Assembly (NCBI GenBank): GCA_029962745.1
Contig: CM057169.1
Coordinates: 22,388,020 to 22,452,019, forward strand
Direction: 5' to 3'
Length of the DNA stretch: 64,000 nt
Source: Echinometra lucunter
Taxonomy: Eukaryota; Echinodermata; Echinoidea; Camarodonta; Echinometridae
Position numbers and translations under genes: made by a program. The notes beneath the pieces were generated by a model. It was not told the DNA's origin. It did not search any database and saw only the letters and a list, made by a program, of their open reading frames with translations. Shown here in pieces: positions 48,869-60,419 of this stretch. Positions within the stretch are counted from its first letter, which is position 1. Each line of letters opens with the position of its first letter.

Positions 48869-48896
48869 TGCGCATGCGCAAGTTAGTCGCCATTTT
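48869..48896. promoter_or_regulatory. NRF1-like palindrome and YY1-like site
   Basis: TGCGCATGCGCA (48,869-48,880) is a full NRF1 consensus. CGCCATTTT (48,888-48,896) reads on the minus strand as AAAATGGCG, the YY1 element often found just downstream of start sites. They sit in a CpG-containing patch about 870 bp upstream of the zinc-finger ATG and in the orientation expected for that gene. No TATA box is seen. The linking first-exon donor was not identified. Confidence 0.4.
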
Positions 48897-49070
48897 CTAT
48901 CTGCATTTCATTGGACACCGGGGAAACGTAAACAAGCGGCGAGTTTTTCCAGCTACCCTGCGATAAATTTATATCTAATTTTCCTTTTTCGTACGTCCGA
49001 TTTTTAGTCCCAAGTGTCAGTCAGGTTCGTGATGACCACAGCCGATAGTTACAAGGCTGGTGGTGTCATT

Positions 49071-49393
49071 GGCCCATGGGAAAGTGATTTTCCAGGGGTT
49101 GTTTTGAACACTGTTGAAGTGCCAAGATGCTTGCTATGTACAAATGGGGGTAAAAGCACTGGACGTCAATGGGGAGTAATAGCGTTAGCGTTCTTTTTTT
49201 TTTTTACTCCCCTGGGGCCTGTTTCTCGAATGGCCCATGGGAAAGTGATTTTCCAGGGGTTGTTTTGAACACTGTTGAAGTGCCAAGATGCTTGCTATGT
49301 ACAAATGGGGGTAAAAGCACTGGACGTCAATGGGGAGTAATAGCGTTAGCGTTCTTTTTTTTTTTTTACTCCCCTGGGGCCTGTTTCTCGAAA
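49071..49393. repeat. 161-bp tandem duplication
   Basis: Two almost identical units start at GGCCCATGGGAAAGTG (49,071 and 49,232) and differ mainly in the poly-T length. Each ends CCCCTGGGGCCTGTTTCTCG. Confidence 0.92.
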
Positions 49394-50403
49394 CCGTCAT
49401 AAGTCAACTTCTCAGCTAAGATCGCCGCTAGTTGGCTAGTTGTCTGCTACGTGTTTTATGAAGCCATATTTGCCAAGATCAACGCCAACATCCCGACTAA
49501 GAACTAAGACGCCTCTGACCCTGTCATATCTTTTTTCGTTGATATGCAGCGCCATCACATGCCACTAATTTGGTAGATTATGGCTGGCCAAAATGGAAGC
49601 TACATAGATTTTTTAAAAATAATTCAAATCTATCTTTTCTAAGGGTTCATAAAATCAGTAATTCATCCTTGCTCATGCATTAATATTGTATTTCATGTTT
49701 CATATGAAATGATCTGCAAAAAAGGTTTCCTAGGGGGTTTCTCCCATGATTGTAACATCTCACAAAAGAACGCAATTCTGCCATGCCAGGCAAGGCATAG
49801 TCAAAGGGATAGTCTGTAGATTTCAGACCCATATTTATTCAAAGATAATTTATATCGTGGATTTTAAAACAAAATACTTTTTAAGACACATATTTTAGCT
49901 TGTTATTTGCCAAAATTATGCATATCAACGTTTTGGTCAAGACATGACGCTGGATAAATATTTAATTTGCCTCCTTTTTCCGATCATGAGCGTAAGGGTT
50001 TTTTTGGAAATCTAGTGTCCTGGGGGTACCCATCTTACGTTCAAAACGGCAATGAACTTAATTACTAAAAACAGAATTTTATAAGTTTTTCTTTGGTGTA
50101 ATCTGCCTTCTTTGAAAATATCTTGTATCTATAACCCCCTGCTACTATTTCTAATCTTTGCCCTCACCAGTTTACTCAAATAATTGCAGTTCTGATAATT
50201 TCTTTTTTACAAAATATAGATCATTTAGATGTGTGATTGTGATCAAGGCTAGACCTATATGTGTTGTCACATTTCCTCATCAATTCACGAGCTTTTTAGC
50301 TAGCATGCTCTTCGTGAAACGGTTTAGCAAGATTAGAGTCATCTCCGTTGTTGGCAGACAAAGATATGACTAACTTGGCATTGATTTCCAGAAACAGGCC
50401 CCT
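49376..50403. mobile_element. Possible 1-kb inverted-end element
   Basis: GGGGCCTGTTTC at the left and GAAACAGGCCCC at the right are exact 12-bp inverses. The next bases are only partly inverted. The left end overlaps the tandem duplication. There is no convincing coding frame. Confidence 0.45.
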
Positions 50404-52736
50404 GACGTCCCTGGACTAGATCTAGTCAGGCTTGGCCTTCAATGGCCTTGGCTTGGAAACTCAAACAGTTTCAAAAGTGCATTAGCGATGCTCTTGCTAC
50501 TCTGTCTCTGTCCAAAAAAAATAATTGGTAGAAGTTAGTAGAACACCACTTTCCTATTGTCAGCAATTTGCATGCTGCTACAGCACGTCTGTTGTTCGAG
50601 GTTAGGATAACCGAGCAGTAAACTTTAGTGTGACTGTGAGTGGGCTTGGATACGAAAGTGCATTAGCGCGGCGAAAGAAGCCCACTCACGTCACCGCCGC
50701 AGCCGAGCGCGAGCCCGAGCCGAGGCAATAAACCATTACTCCAGCACTGCGCGGAGCGAATGAGGCAGGACTCACCATAACGCCATTCTGTTGTTGCTTT
50801 TATAGTATAATTACTGTATTTACTGAGATGTCTTCAGAAAGCATGTCACGTTCAAATGTCAATTTGATATATATATTTATCGGCATGCCTATTTACCTTT
50901 TCCTCAACACAGTCAGTCCCCTTTTAAGTTAGTTTTATCGAGGATATATTCAAGTTTCTTGATCTTGAATTTGCGCAACGAGGAAAAATTAAGGTGTTGC
51001 CAAACGAAAAAGAAATTAAGAAAAATATTGAAAAACACATGGAAAGCAAATACATGCAGTTGCATTATAATCATGGACAGGGGCGTAGATGGGGGGATGG
51101 GGTGTACAATCATCACCCAGCTTTCAGGAAAAAAGATGGGGAAAATTATATTCATCTACAATTCTGTCAACGTTTCTTTATTCCCTCCCGATGTCCTTAT
51201 ACTACGAAAAAGTGCAACCCATCTAATTAAGATTGTAACCTACTCTTTTAGAAGAATGAGCATTAATTCTTTCTTTCTTTCTTTTCAAAGTTCGCTCGCT
51301 AAGCTCGCTTGCACTAAGTTATTTTATCTCTGCCATGGCATATCAAGTGTGTTGTAACCATAAATTCTCATCTATTCTTCTATTCATGTTGAGAATATGC
51401 CTATACTTGAATCCGAATCTCCGGGCCTAATCTGCAATTGGACTTTCTTGCTCTAAATAAACTGGATCAATGAAACCTCATAAATGCATCAAAATTATAG
51501 CATGGTGAATAGGGAAAATTACCAGGTTAATGGAATAAAATAACAGTGATAGGGAAGAGCCCTAAAATATATTTGCGACATCTTTATCATCAAGTCACTG
51601 TAAATATGAAAGGAAATACCATGGTGTTCAGCAAAAAGTTATATACTGGATTATAATAATAATGATAGTGATAAAGATAACAATAATAATAATAATGATA
51701 ATAATTGTGAAAATTCATAGAGTGCAAACACCGTTCAAGGACGCTCATTGCGCTAGCCCAGCAACAGTTCTCTTTAAAGGAGGTATTCTACAAATTAATT
51801 TTATATCCCATACAAAAAAAAAAAAATCAAAATTCACAACATTTGCACCACCCATTGGAATTCTCAGCTACACCCGGTCAGAGCCCGGTGAGGTCTGGTG
51901 CCCTCTTGCTGCTCCGTTCACTGACAATTTAAGGGACAAGCCCAGTCAGCACATCACTACAGGAGCTCTGGCATTTCGGATACACTGACAAATTCTTCTG
52001 TGTTGGTTATATGCCCGGGAAAGAGTTAAGAATTGGAAAAAATACGAAGAGGGGACGTTCACACAATACCTAACAAGTTTTCATGTTTGGATCAATGTTC
52101 CAATGATGCACGAACGTTCATGAATACGTGTACTCCCGCGTGTACAAGCATTCTGACTTGCCAACTCAATCATGTATAGTGGTACTGATGTATTAAAACT
52201 AATGTTTGGCTAGAAAACTTTTTGTAATGATAGTCGGGAAAGTTTTTTCATAATTTTCTAGATTATATTCAAATCATAAAGATGAACAGGAGGGCACGAT
52301 TCATAATTACTTTCAAAGAATTCCAACATGACTTTGCATATTACGAAGTGATGATGTGCTTGCATTGCACGGGGAACTGTAATCCAACGGTGCCGCAAGA
52401 GAGTCTAAAATGATTTCAAACACTGGCATACTGATGGGGGGCTTGGGACTGTTGCCCCCCCCCCCCCACAATTCAAACGTGGTTTATTCTAATTCAATAC
52501 CAGTGATTTACAAATATTGCTGAAATAACATGATTTTTCCGGGGTTTTTTCCTCACGTTTTTAACTTATACTTTTCTCCCCTCCCCCCCCAAAAAAAATA
52601 AATAAATGAAATTAAAATTAAACCCCCCCAAAAATGCTCACTAAGCCACCGATTTCAAATGATATCGGGGAGAAAAGTTCGACTTTTTTTTTTAGAACCG
52701 ACAGAGATTTCTTTTAGAACGGTTACAACATTAATA
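50404..52736. other. Intergenic
   Basis: No gene is seen. It contains a GC-rich patch (50,680-50,760), an (ATA)n tract near 51,655-51,705 adjoining sequence that on the minus strand looks like a SINE or LINE 3' tail, and poly-C at 52,455. Confidence 0.45.
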
Positions 52737-53172
52737 AGCATTCTACTGATGTTAGCACCGGCGTAAATCCACTCTGAGGAGTGGGGGGGGGGATGATTGA
52801 CTTTTTTAACGATTTTTTTTTCTGTCGATCTCACACTTAAGTATAAGCACACACCCTCACTGACCCCCACAGACCCCCTTACACACATTTTAATATTTAT
52901 TTTGCGAGCGAGCGAAGCGAGCGAGCCAAAAATAACCACTTTTTTGGTTTTCAATTCCATTTTCAAATAGAAATTCTAAAATATGATGGTTGTTTATGAC
53001 AAATATTCAAAGATTTTACTAACAGATTAATTGAAATATATTTTCTTTCTTAAAAAGTGTGGGGGGGATATTTGTACACGCCATCCCCCCCTCTCCAAAA
53101 AGTGGGGGGATATATCCCCCCCATCCCCCCCCCCCCCCCCGGGATTTACGCCAATGGATGTTAGAATGCTGA
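52737..53172. mobile_element. MITE with GGCGTAAATCC ends and G/C homopolymers
   Basis: Inverted ends share AGCATTCTA and GGCGTAAATCC. The interior has poly-G/poly-C runs and a GCGAGCGAGCGAAGCGAGCG motif similar to the 8-kb minisatellite. Confidence 0.6.
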
Positions 53173-54910
53173 CGGTAAAGGGTTTTTATTGATGTGACAT
53201 GATTTTATCAATTCAAAATAATATTCGGTGAGAAAATGACTGACATAATATTCTAATGACGTTTTCATGATCTAAACACGGTAAAAACTAAAATATGTAT
53301 ACGTTTTCTGTTAAGAGGAGACAGTAATTGCAAAAGTAGTTAAAGAATTAACGTGCAGTACTTAGTCTGAAATATGGAAATGTCGAGTATTTCATATTTT
53401 CGGAAAAGAATGAAAGTATTGCTGTCGTATATAGCTATCTCTACTTGCTCAGACATCACAGGATTAATTCAGGACTGCCATAACGTGGGGAAGGGGGAAC
53501 CTACATAGCCGGAGCAGTAAAAATGTCTTTTCACATGCAGGCTCCAAACTTGCTAAGCTAGCTGGAGAAAAAACCCATGTGAGAAACAGTGCATGTGAGG
53601 TGATTACCGTGATTTGGCCTCGCAAAGGGAAGATTTGGGGTTCGAAAACCATTTAGATCTATGCATGGAGCCAGACGTATTCGTTTTAACACAGAAGATT
53701 GATCTTTTGTCGGTTTTATAAAACAATTTGTGTGTGTTTTTCCATTAAGTTTTTTATCATTATTATTGATGCTTTCTTTTTCCATTCCTCTTTAAACTTA
53801 AATTACTGCTTGATACTAAAAGATATCTCAAAAGTATATTTTAAAAACTCATTGCAAAGAGAAAAGAATTAAGGGAAAAGAAAAATTATAATACCAGTGC
53901 ATGAAGCATCTTAGTTTTCTCGATAGAGTGATTGTCTTGTAATGGAAATATTTGGGTTCCATACCTGGTTATAGGCCTACACCCGACGTACTTTTTACCA
54001 AGTGAAGATTTTTTTTCCCCTGTTCCTTAATCAAAGTTACCAGATTTCTGCGTTTTCCTTTTTTTACTCGAATTTTAGTACAGAACACATTTCTTATCAT
54101 TTTCCATTCCTCTTTACCCATTAGGATGGTCTATATACTCCCTATTTGCTACTTGGGTGATTTTTTTTTTTCAGAGCGAGGCTTGCTGACAATTGAAAAT
54201 ATCTGTATACGCCACCCCCTTTAATTCCCGGATCTGGATGCTGGGCAGGGGCATGTTTCACTATTGTCCTGCTTGCCTTTTCCAATATTGACTAAAGAAC
54301 GTACCTTTCAAGGAAAGAGTTTCTCCATAGAAAAAAAAAAAGAAATTTGCCTATGAATGCTCATCGGTAGGTCTTTCTAAACTCATGTCCTATAACTTGA
54401 AAGCATGACTGAATAAACAGTTTGTGAAGGTATACCGATAGGCCTTTGCTATTTTATTTAGCCTCTCACAAATTAAAGTCAGTTATATAAATTATCCCAT
54501 TTTATTAATTTTGATTTATTCATTAAACTCTAGTATTTTTCCATCAATACTTTAAAATACATACAAATACAAATCAGAGCAAAACTTAAAGTTAAAGGGT
54601 GGAAGAGACAGTAAGAAAGGCGAGGGTTTATAAGAGCTGCCTCCTTTAGTGCATACAAAAATAGTAACGGGCATATTAGATGAATGGTCAATAACTTATA
54701 GTGTTTGAACAGTTATCGTAATTCGTATAGGCTTCTAAAGCCGTCTATCTCCTTCTATAGGACATGGCTTGCGTAGTAAGAGTGGAATGAATGAACGTTG
54801 AATATTATATTAGCCAAAACACAAAAGAAAATGAAATGGTGATCGAATAGCTGTTATATTGGGAACGGATGTGCCATTTTGAACCCGTACTGCCAGAGTC
54901 AGAAAGAAAA
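53173..54910. other. Intergenic
   Basis: AT-rich, no gene or recognised repeat. Confidence 0.4.
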
Positions 54911-54930
54911 TCCAATCAGGGTCATGATGA

Positions 54931-54944
54931 GTAGCCATGGCAAC
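54931..54944. promoter_or_regulatory. Second X-box, with nearby CCAAT and FOX motifs
   Basis: GTAGCCATGGCAAC fits the strict X-box consensus. A CCAAT box lies about 20 bp before it (near 54,912) and a TGTTTAC forkhead motif about 130 bp after it (55,073). It is 1.3 kb upstream of the PACRG ATG, so it may mark a distal promoter or enhancer. Confidence 0.5.
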
Positions 54945-55282
54945 CTTTGAGGCGATTACTACAGTTAAACGATCTCTTTCTGCCGGGTCTTTCTGGCGTA
55001 TCGGATTAGTCTTCAGGGCGAATCAATAACCATCAATGACCCAAACAAGTGACCCTCGGAAACAACGGGATGTGTTTACGAGATCCTGATGACGTCATGC
55101 ACTCTGCCGGTCAACCCGATGCATGGGCTATAATAATCACTGACTTGATTATAGTACATGTATGCCAATGGCCGAATGCCCAGCTGGAAGCGATCGAATT
55201 TCAAATCGGTCTAGCCTGTTTGAAACAATAAATATTCCTCTAATTCTCAGGCAAGTAAAATTTGAAGCAAAAAAAAAAAAAT

Positions 55283-55462
55283 GAAGATGATGATGATGAT
55301 GATGATGATGGAAAGTAGCACAGCAATGGACATAGAAAATCCTAGAAGATGCGCCTTACCCATAAGAAAGAAAATGATACCAAAATGTTTGCAACGAAGC
55401 TGCGTATTTTTTGTTTCCTTTTTTTTTGTTGTTGGTTTTTTTTTTTTTTTTTTTTTTTTTTA
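55283..55462. repeat. (GAT)n microsatellite and long poly-T
   Basis: About eight GAT units lie at 55,284-55,310 and a T tract of more than 25 bp at about 55,436-55,462. The Met-rich and Phe-rich frame across them is an artefact. Confidence 0.85.
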
Positions 55463-55979
55463 ACAGGAAGCCACACTTAGCACATGGGAAATTCACACTG
55501 CCTCTTTGAAAATTGATACACAGATGTGAACCGAAAGAGATTTTTTCGATGTAAATAATTAATTGTTGCTATTTTAGGCCATTTTCAATTTTAAAAAGTA
55601 CTGCATGTTGAGTGATTCTAGGCAAGACTCCTTCCCAATAATGCTTTAAAAGTTCCTTTCTAGATCTAGCTACTCTTCTGTTATGAATGAACCTTCAAAC
55701 GTGTTATATACAGGTAACTAGCTATGCAAAATATGTGATGGACGTATCGCTGGTATTGGTAAATGCACTATCATCCACAATTGCGCTTTAAGGTGGAAGT
55801 CGCGCTAAATTTGTATATATATATTACATGAAACGGAATTAAAATACTTTATTATTATAAAAATACCTGAATTATACTGTTTATATTATATTTATATATA
55901 GAAAAAACGTTTTTTGGATTTTATTATTTTTCCAATTTTTTCTTTTGTGTTTTGAAAAAATATACGTGAACGAGGTTAT

Positions 55980-55992
55980 GTTGCTATGCAAC
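55980..55992. promoter_or_regulatory. X-box-like RFX site upstream of PACRG
   Basis: GTTGCTATGCAAC is a perfect palindrome matching the RFX half-site form (GTTGC, 3-base gap, GCAAC). It lies 274 bp before the PACRG start codon. RFX factors control cilia genes through such sites. Confidence 0.6.
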
Positions 55993-56265
55993 AGGCACCA
56001 TGTTTGTCTACAAACACCACCCCATGTTTGTGTGCGAGAAGGCATCTCGTTGCGTTGTGCATCCTGTTTATTATACACGTAAACGTAACTGCGAAGACCA
56101 CGCAATTTAGTGTTAGGGATCCGGATATACTCGCGATTACGCGTAGACTCTACAGTGTCTGTGGTTGTGGAAAAGGAAAATCGTGAACGTACTACCCACA
56201 TTTCTCGCCAAATTTTACACATCTCCAACTCTATATCTTAGATTAACCTAAGGATCTACACAAAA

Positions 56266-56487
56266 ATGATGCGATCAAAGCAAAAAGGAAACGATAAGAA
56301 GCTTGTTGCAGAAGGATTTACGACAAAATCGCGGATGAAAAATGCAGTCGTCGTCGCACCACCATCAGCGGGAGCCTTCATCGAAAGACCACTCGCACAA
56401 GCCACAAGCTTCAGGAAATTCTACGAAAGAGGAGATTTCCCTATTGCATTAGAACATGACACGAAAGGAAACAAAATTGCATGGAAG
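56266..56487 (+). CDS. PACRG: PACRG exon 1
   Basis: The exon starts at the first of two adjacent ATGs (A at -3) and encodes 74 residues: a basic N-terminus, then [14 protein letters not shown] and [18 protein letters not shown]. It ends KIAWK before a GTAAAA donor. Confidence 0.95.
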
Positions 56488-58327
56488 GTAAAATATAAGT
56501 TCTAGAAAAATTAGAGTTACGGTAACAGTTAATTGTAGATCTAAGGCTTCAACAAATTTTGTTGGGATGGGAGATCATGAGGAAATTAGCGATTAAAATA
56601 AAAAATTATAAATTAGGGTCTAGAGGTCTAGAGTCTAGCCAAACTCAATTTTAACAATAAAAAGTGAGGCAAAATGGAAAGAAAAGAATTTAGCTGGAAG
56701 ATTAATTATTATACTAGACCTCAACCACCAACTTCCCTTGACTGCATGAGTGTGTGGAGTTGGGTTTTGATTAGAGTAGACCGAAGTGTTCTGTCTCTAA
56801 CAGTCATCGTTAGCCTCTAGTCTTATAATGGTAGGGTTGGCACTCCTCCTTTTTCTATAAAGGAGGAGTGCCGACCCTACCAGAATAAGAGGCTAACAAG
56901 GAATGTTAGAGACAGAATTTTTCGGTCTACTTGGATTAGTAAACCTAGATCTAGATTTAAATATATGTTGTAGAGTTTTAACTAGAGGTAGATAACAGTA
57001 ACAACACAATCGAACATGTTTAAGAAGATGAGTAGACTATGGCCAAGGGTCTAACTTGTTGGTGTGAACAATGTCAAAAGATCTGATCTGGATAATTATC
57101 AAGTGTCCTCAAATGCAGACTTTTCAAAGTTTAATTTCAATCATTGTTAATCACTCTTTTGTCTTCTTTTCACTTCAGGTTGAAATTGAAAAGCTTGACT
57201 ACCACCACTACCTACCAATGTTTTTTGATGGTCTCTGTGAAACATCACATCCATACGAGTTCTTCGCAAGGCAAGGAGTCCATGACATGTTGGAGCATGG
57301 CGGTTCCAAGATTCTTGCAGTTATTCCACAGCTCATCATCCCCATCAAGAGTGCCTTGAACATGAAAAACAGAATGGTGGGTTTTGGGGTTTTTTTTAGT
57401 TTCAAAGTTTGTGCTAATGTGTACATTATAAGCTAGGACCCATTACCAGGAACTGTTGTAAAGTTCATGAAAATCTGCTTATTAATCTTGTGTTACCTCT
57501 TAGACTTATAACAGTTCACTTTCAACATAAGTTTTCTGACAACATTTTTGTCATGTCAATTGCCATAATGAATCTAAAGTAGGACATATTTACTGTATGG
57601 GGTCACATGTACATAATATTATTAAGGAGTGCTCTTATGAAGATGAGACAGCTTTTAAAGGCCAAAGAATATTTTCAGTAGAATTTCTTTCACTAGTACC
57701 ATACTTTTCATCTTATCTACTTTCTTTCATGAATGCTAGGAATTGTTTTTTTTTTTTTTCATTCAATGGAAATATATCCAAGTACCACTGCGTATAGTGT
57801 TTTGTGATCACAATTTCCAACTACTATGTAAATGTGACTTTGGTTAAATACACACACGCACAAAACACAAAACAAAGAAAAAAGCACTTTTTTATACGCT
57901 CTTCTAATCTTGCTTGGTTTATGACTTGTAACTTCCATTGAAAGGAGCAGTAGCACTATACTGATATTCTAATGATTTTCTTAAAATAAGTCTTTTCGTA
58001 AGTTTTTACCTTACCTTTCCTTTTTTCTTTTTGTCTTCACAGGTCTTATGCACAACGTTAAAGGTATTGCAGCACCTTGTCGTCTCTGGTGAAAATGTTG
58101 GTGAAGCTCTTGTTCCATACTATCGACAAATCCTCCCTGTTCTCAACACCTTCAAGAACAATAATCTGAACTCTGGAGACAGCATCGATTACGGACAACA
58201 GAGGAGAGAGAACATAGGTGACCTCATTCAAGAAGTGTTAGTAGCGTTTGAGAAGAAGGGTGGTGACGACGCATTTATCAACATCAAGTACATGGTTCCG
58301 ACGTACGAATCATCGGTACTCAACTGA
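56266..58327 (+). CDS. PACRG: Parkin co-regulated gene protein (PACRG), complete 3-exon gene
   Basis: PACRG is an axonemal protein of the inner junction between A and B tubules of ciliary doublets. Three exons join in phase 0 to 234 codons plus stop. The protein shows the family's hallmark segments: [20 protein letters not shown] near residue 40, then [17 protein letters not shown], the helical-repeat core [12 protein letters not shown] and LKVLQHLV, and the C-terminal [16 protein letters not shown]. Human PACRG ends almost identically. The length is slightly below the human 257 because the N-terminus is short. X-box-like RFX motifs lie upstream. In vertebrates PACRG is head-to-head with parkin, but no parkin exon was found in the 8 kb upstream here. 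Confidence 0.96.
56776..56930. repeat. Long hairpin in PACRG intron 1
   Basis: Two arms of about 72 bp are near-perfect inverted copies around a 12-bp loop. The outer ends are GTAGACCGAA and TTCGGTCTAC, and the inner arms are GGCACTCCTCC and GGAGGAGTGCC. It looks like a small foldback MITE. In the pre-mRNA it would fold into a long stem. Confidence 0.8.
57179..57376 (+). CDS. PACRG: PACRG exon 2
   Basis: After a TTTCACTTCAG acceptor it encodes [19 protein letters not shown] and the HEAT/ARM-like helices to SALNMKNRM. The donor is ATG/GTGGGT. It has 66 codons, phase 0 at both ends. Confidence 0.95.
58043..58327 (+). CDS. PACRG: PACRG exon 3
   Basis: After a TCTTCACAG acceptor it encodes [59 protein letters not shown] and the conserved [10 protein letters not shown] end, then TGA. 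Confidence 0.96.
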   Translation, partial: VLCTTLKVLQHLVVSGENVGEALVPYYRQILPVLNTFKNNNLNSGDSIDYGQQRRENIGDLIQEVLVAFEKKGGDDAFINIKYMVPTYESSVLN

Positions 58328-60324
58328 TGCTTGGATAGCATATTATCAATGAACTGTGATCCTTTTCTCGACTGACATGTCATGAAAAAGAACTGTGTAA
58401 ATTGTAAATTGATTAGATATTTATATTTTGTTCTCTCCCTGTATATTTCCCTTGCATATATCTCTCGGTCAATTCCATTTCATATTTTTCTATGCATGTT
58501 CTGAAAATTCTTTTCATGTATCTTCCAAGAGCCTAAGATGTAAACAAGCACAAAGCCTCCATATATTTATTGCTTACTAAAACATTGCTCAAAATCTTTT
58601 GGTGCGAGAACATTTATTCATTTTTCTGTGAAAAGAACTTAGGAAGACTAACAATCTTTTAATGCATTGGCTACAATTTTTAAACAAAACAGAAGTAAAT
58701 ATGTCTATTTGACTGCTGAAATGTTTCCTTTATATTGTATGATGTTCTTCTGACATTGAACAGAATATTTAGGAATTCCATCCAGAATTATATTTTTGGC
58801 AAATGTGAATAATATTGATATTTATGAAACTTTACTATGTTCATTCATGTGACAGGATAGTTTATTGCCAGATCGTCTGCACTTTCTCCATTTCATAGTT
58901 TTGGATCGGAATAGTGCTTGTGACTTAATGTATCCCCCCCCCTTTATATTTCTCATTCATTTACATATACGTACTCTCTTACTGCTTTGTAAAAGTTGTA
59001 TGATACATGTGTTCTAATGATTATGATACTTTGATTATGCAATTTCAAATTATTTAAGCCTTACTTCATGTGACTTTGTGTCATACTTTTGACCACATTT
59101 AGAAGGAATTGTTTAGAAAATGTGTAATCAGGGTGTGAAGTTGTTTTGGTATGAAAATGTCACATTCTTGTACTGATAGTTGCTTGGAAGTAGGCCTTTA
59201 TGTTGTGACTGAAAAAAATATTAATTCTTCAATTTCATTCTAAATATTTCTATATGTGATAATAATGAAACTCATTCCAGTTGTGGTTTCAGATAAATTT
59301 CATCAAGACCATGTTTGATTACTGTATTTTAAGTTATATTACAGTGCTTATATAATTGGTAGTGAAATGTTTGCATCAACCATTCTCTTAGGAAAAGGCT
59401 TATTGTATTCAATCACATCACATGGTGTGGCATGCAGGAAGGCATTTGCTGGTTATGTCAGAAAATTCCCTGTTATAGCATCCTTATACAGGCACATTAT
59501 GGTCTGCAAGGCAGCTAGAAGTTTTGGGACTGACTTGCATTATATCTTGTTATGAAAAAAAAGGGCATTGTAACATATTTCACTATCATTTACATTCGTA
59601 GTGTGAGTATATTTGCAGGTAGGAAATCATCTTCCATTTATGCCACATTGAACAATGTCAATTATTTTGTAATATTCAAGTGAACAACAATGAAATAGTC
59701 TTGTCAATTTTATAAGAGCAACACTGTGTGATTTGTTAAAAACTATGCATATGACTATCTGTGATATCAATTTATATCTTGTATGTATTCCGTCCACTTA
59801 TAGGATTACCGTCCAATTGGAATATTTCTTTACATGAATATTTTTTAATACTGATCAAAAATTTATCTTACAAGAATGCATAAGTATACATGTAGAAAAC
59901 AACATCAGTTAGGGTTTATTAACATGAACTCTTCACATGAACTAAGTAGAGTGAATTTGCAACATTGTATTCAATGATATGCAAACAAGTTTTCTTATTT
60001 GTATGTAGACTGGTTTTCACGGATGTGTATACATCATTGAATTGAATTGTACCCTTTTTAAAATTGCCAGGGAAATAAACTTTGTACAAGTCTTGAAAAT
60101 GAATGTAAGTTAAAAGGGAGTAACCATAGCATTTTTTCTTCCTCCTAATGAAATAGAACATTCTTTAGTCATTGAGGTTTATGGCAGTTGTATGTGGGAT
60201 TTATTCATAGAATAAACCTCTGTGTACTTTAATTGTAATAATAAACATGTATATAGATGTCAACGAAATATTGAAGAATAAAGCAATGTTTTCTGTGGTA
60301 TTGTGTTGAAGATGTATGAATAAA
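58328..60324 (+). other. PACRG 3' UTR and poly(A) signals
   Basis: This stretch is AT-rich with no supported gene. A cluster of plus-strand AATAAA hexamers at 60,074, 60,211, 60,240, 60,277 and 60,319 could end a UTR of nearly 2 kb. Shorter UTRs using variant signals are possible. Confidence 0.5.
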
Positions 60325-60419
60325 ATGTTTTTCAAAATTATCAGATGAACAGGAAAAGCATGATTTTTGTTTGTTTTTGTGTGTAATACCAGGGTCATTT
60401 TTTTACAGGTCTGCTGAGA

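Noticed and set aside
51655..51990. Minus-strand SINE with (ATT)n tail
   Set aside because: The tail-like end is suggestive, but no A or B box was found where a tRNA head should be.
55986..56186. Small open frames on both strands just upstream of PACRG
   Set aside because: No splice link, no family resemblance, and they overlap the likely promoter or 5' UTR.
59367..59555. 62-codon plus frame after PACRG
   Set aside because: It sits in the 3' UTR with no similarity to a known domain.
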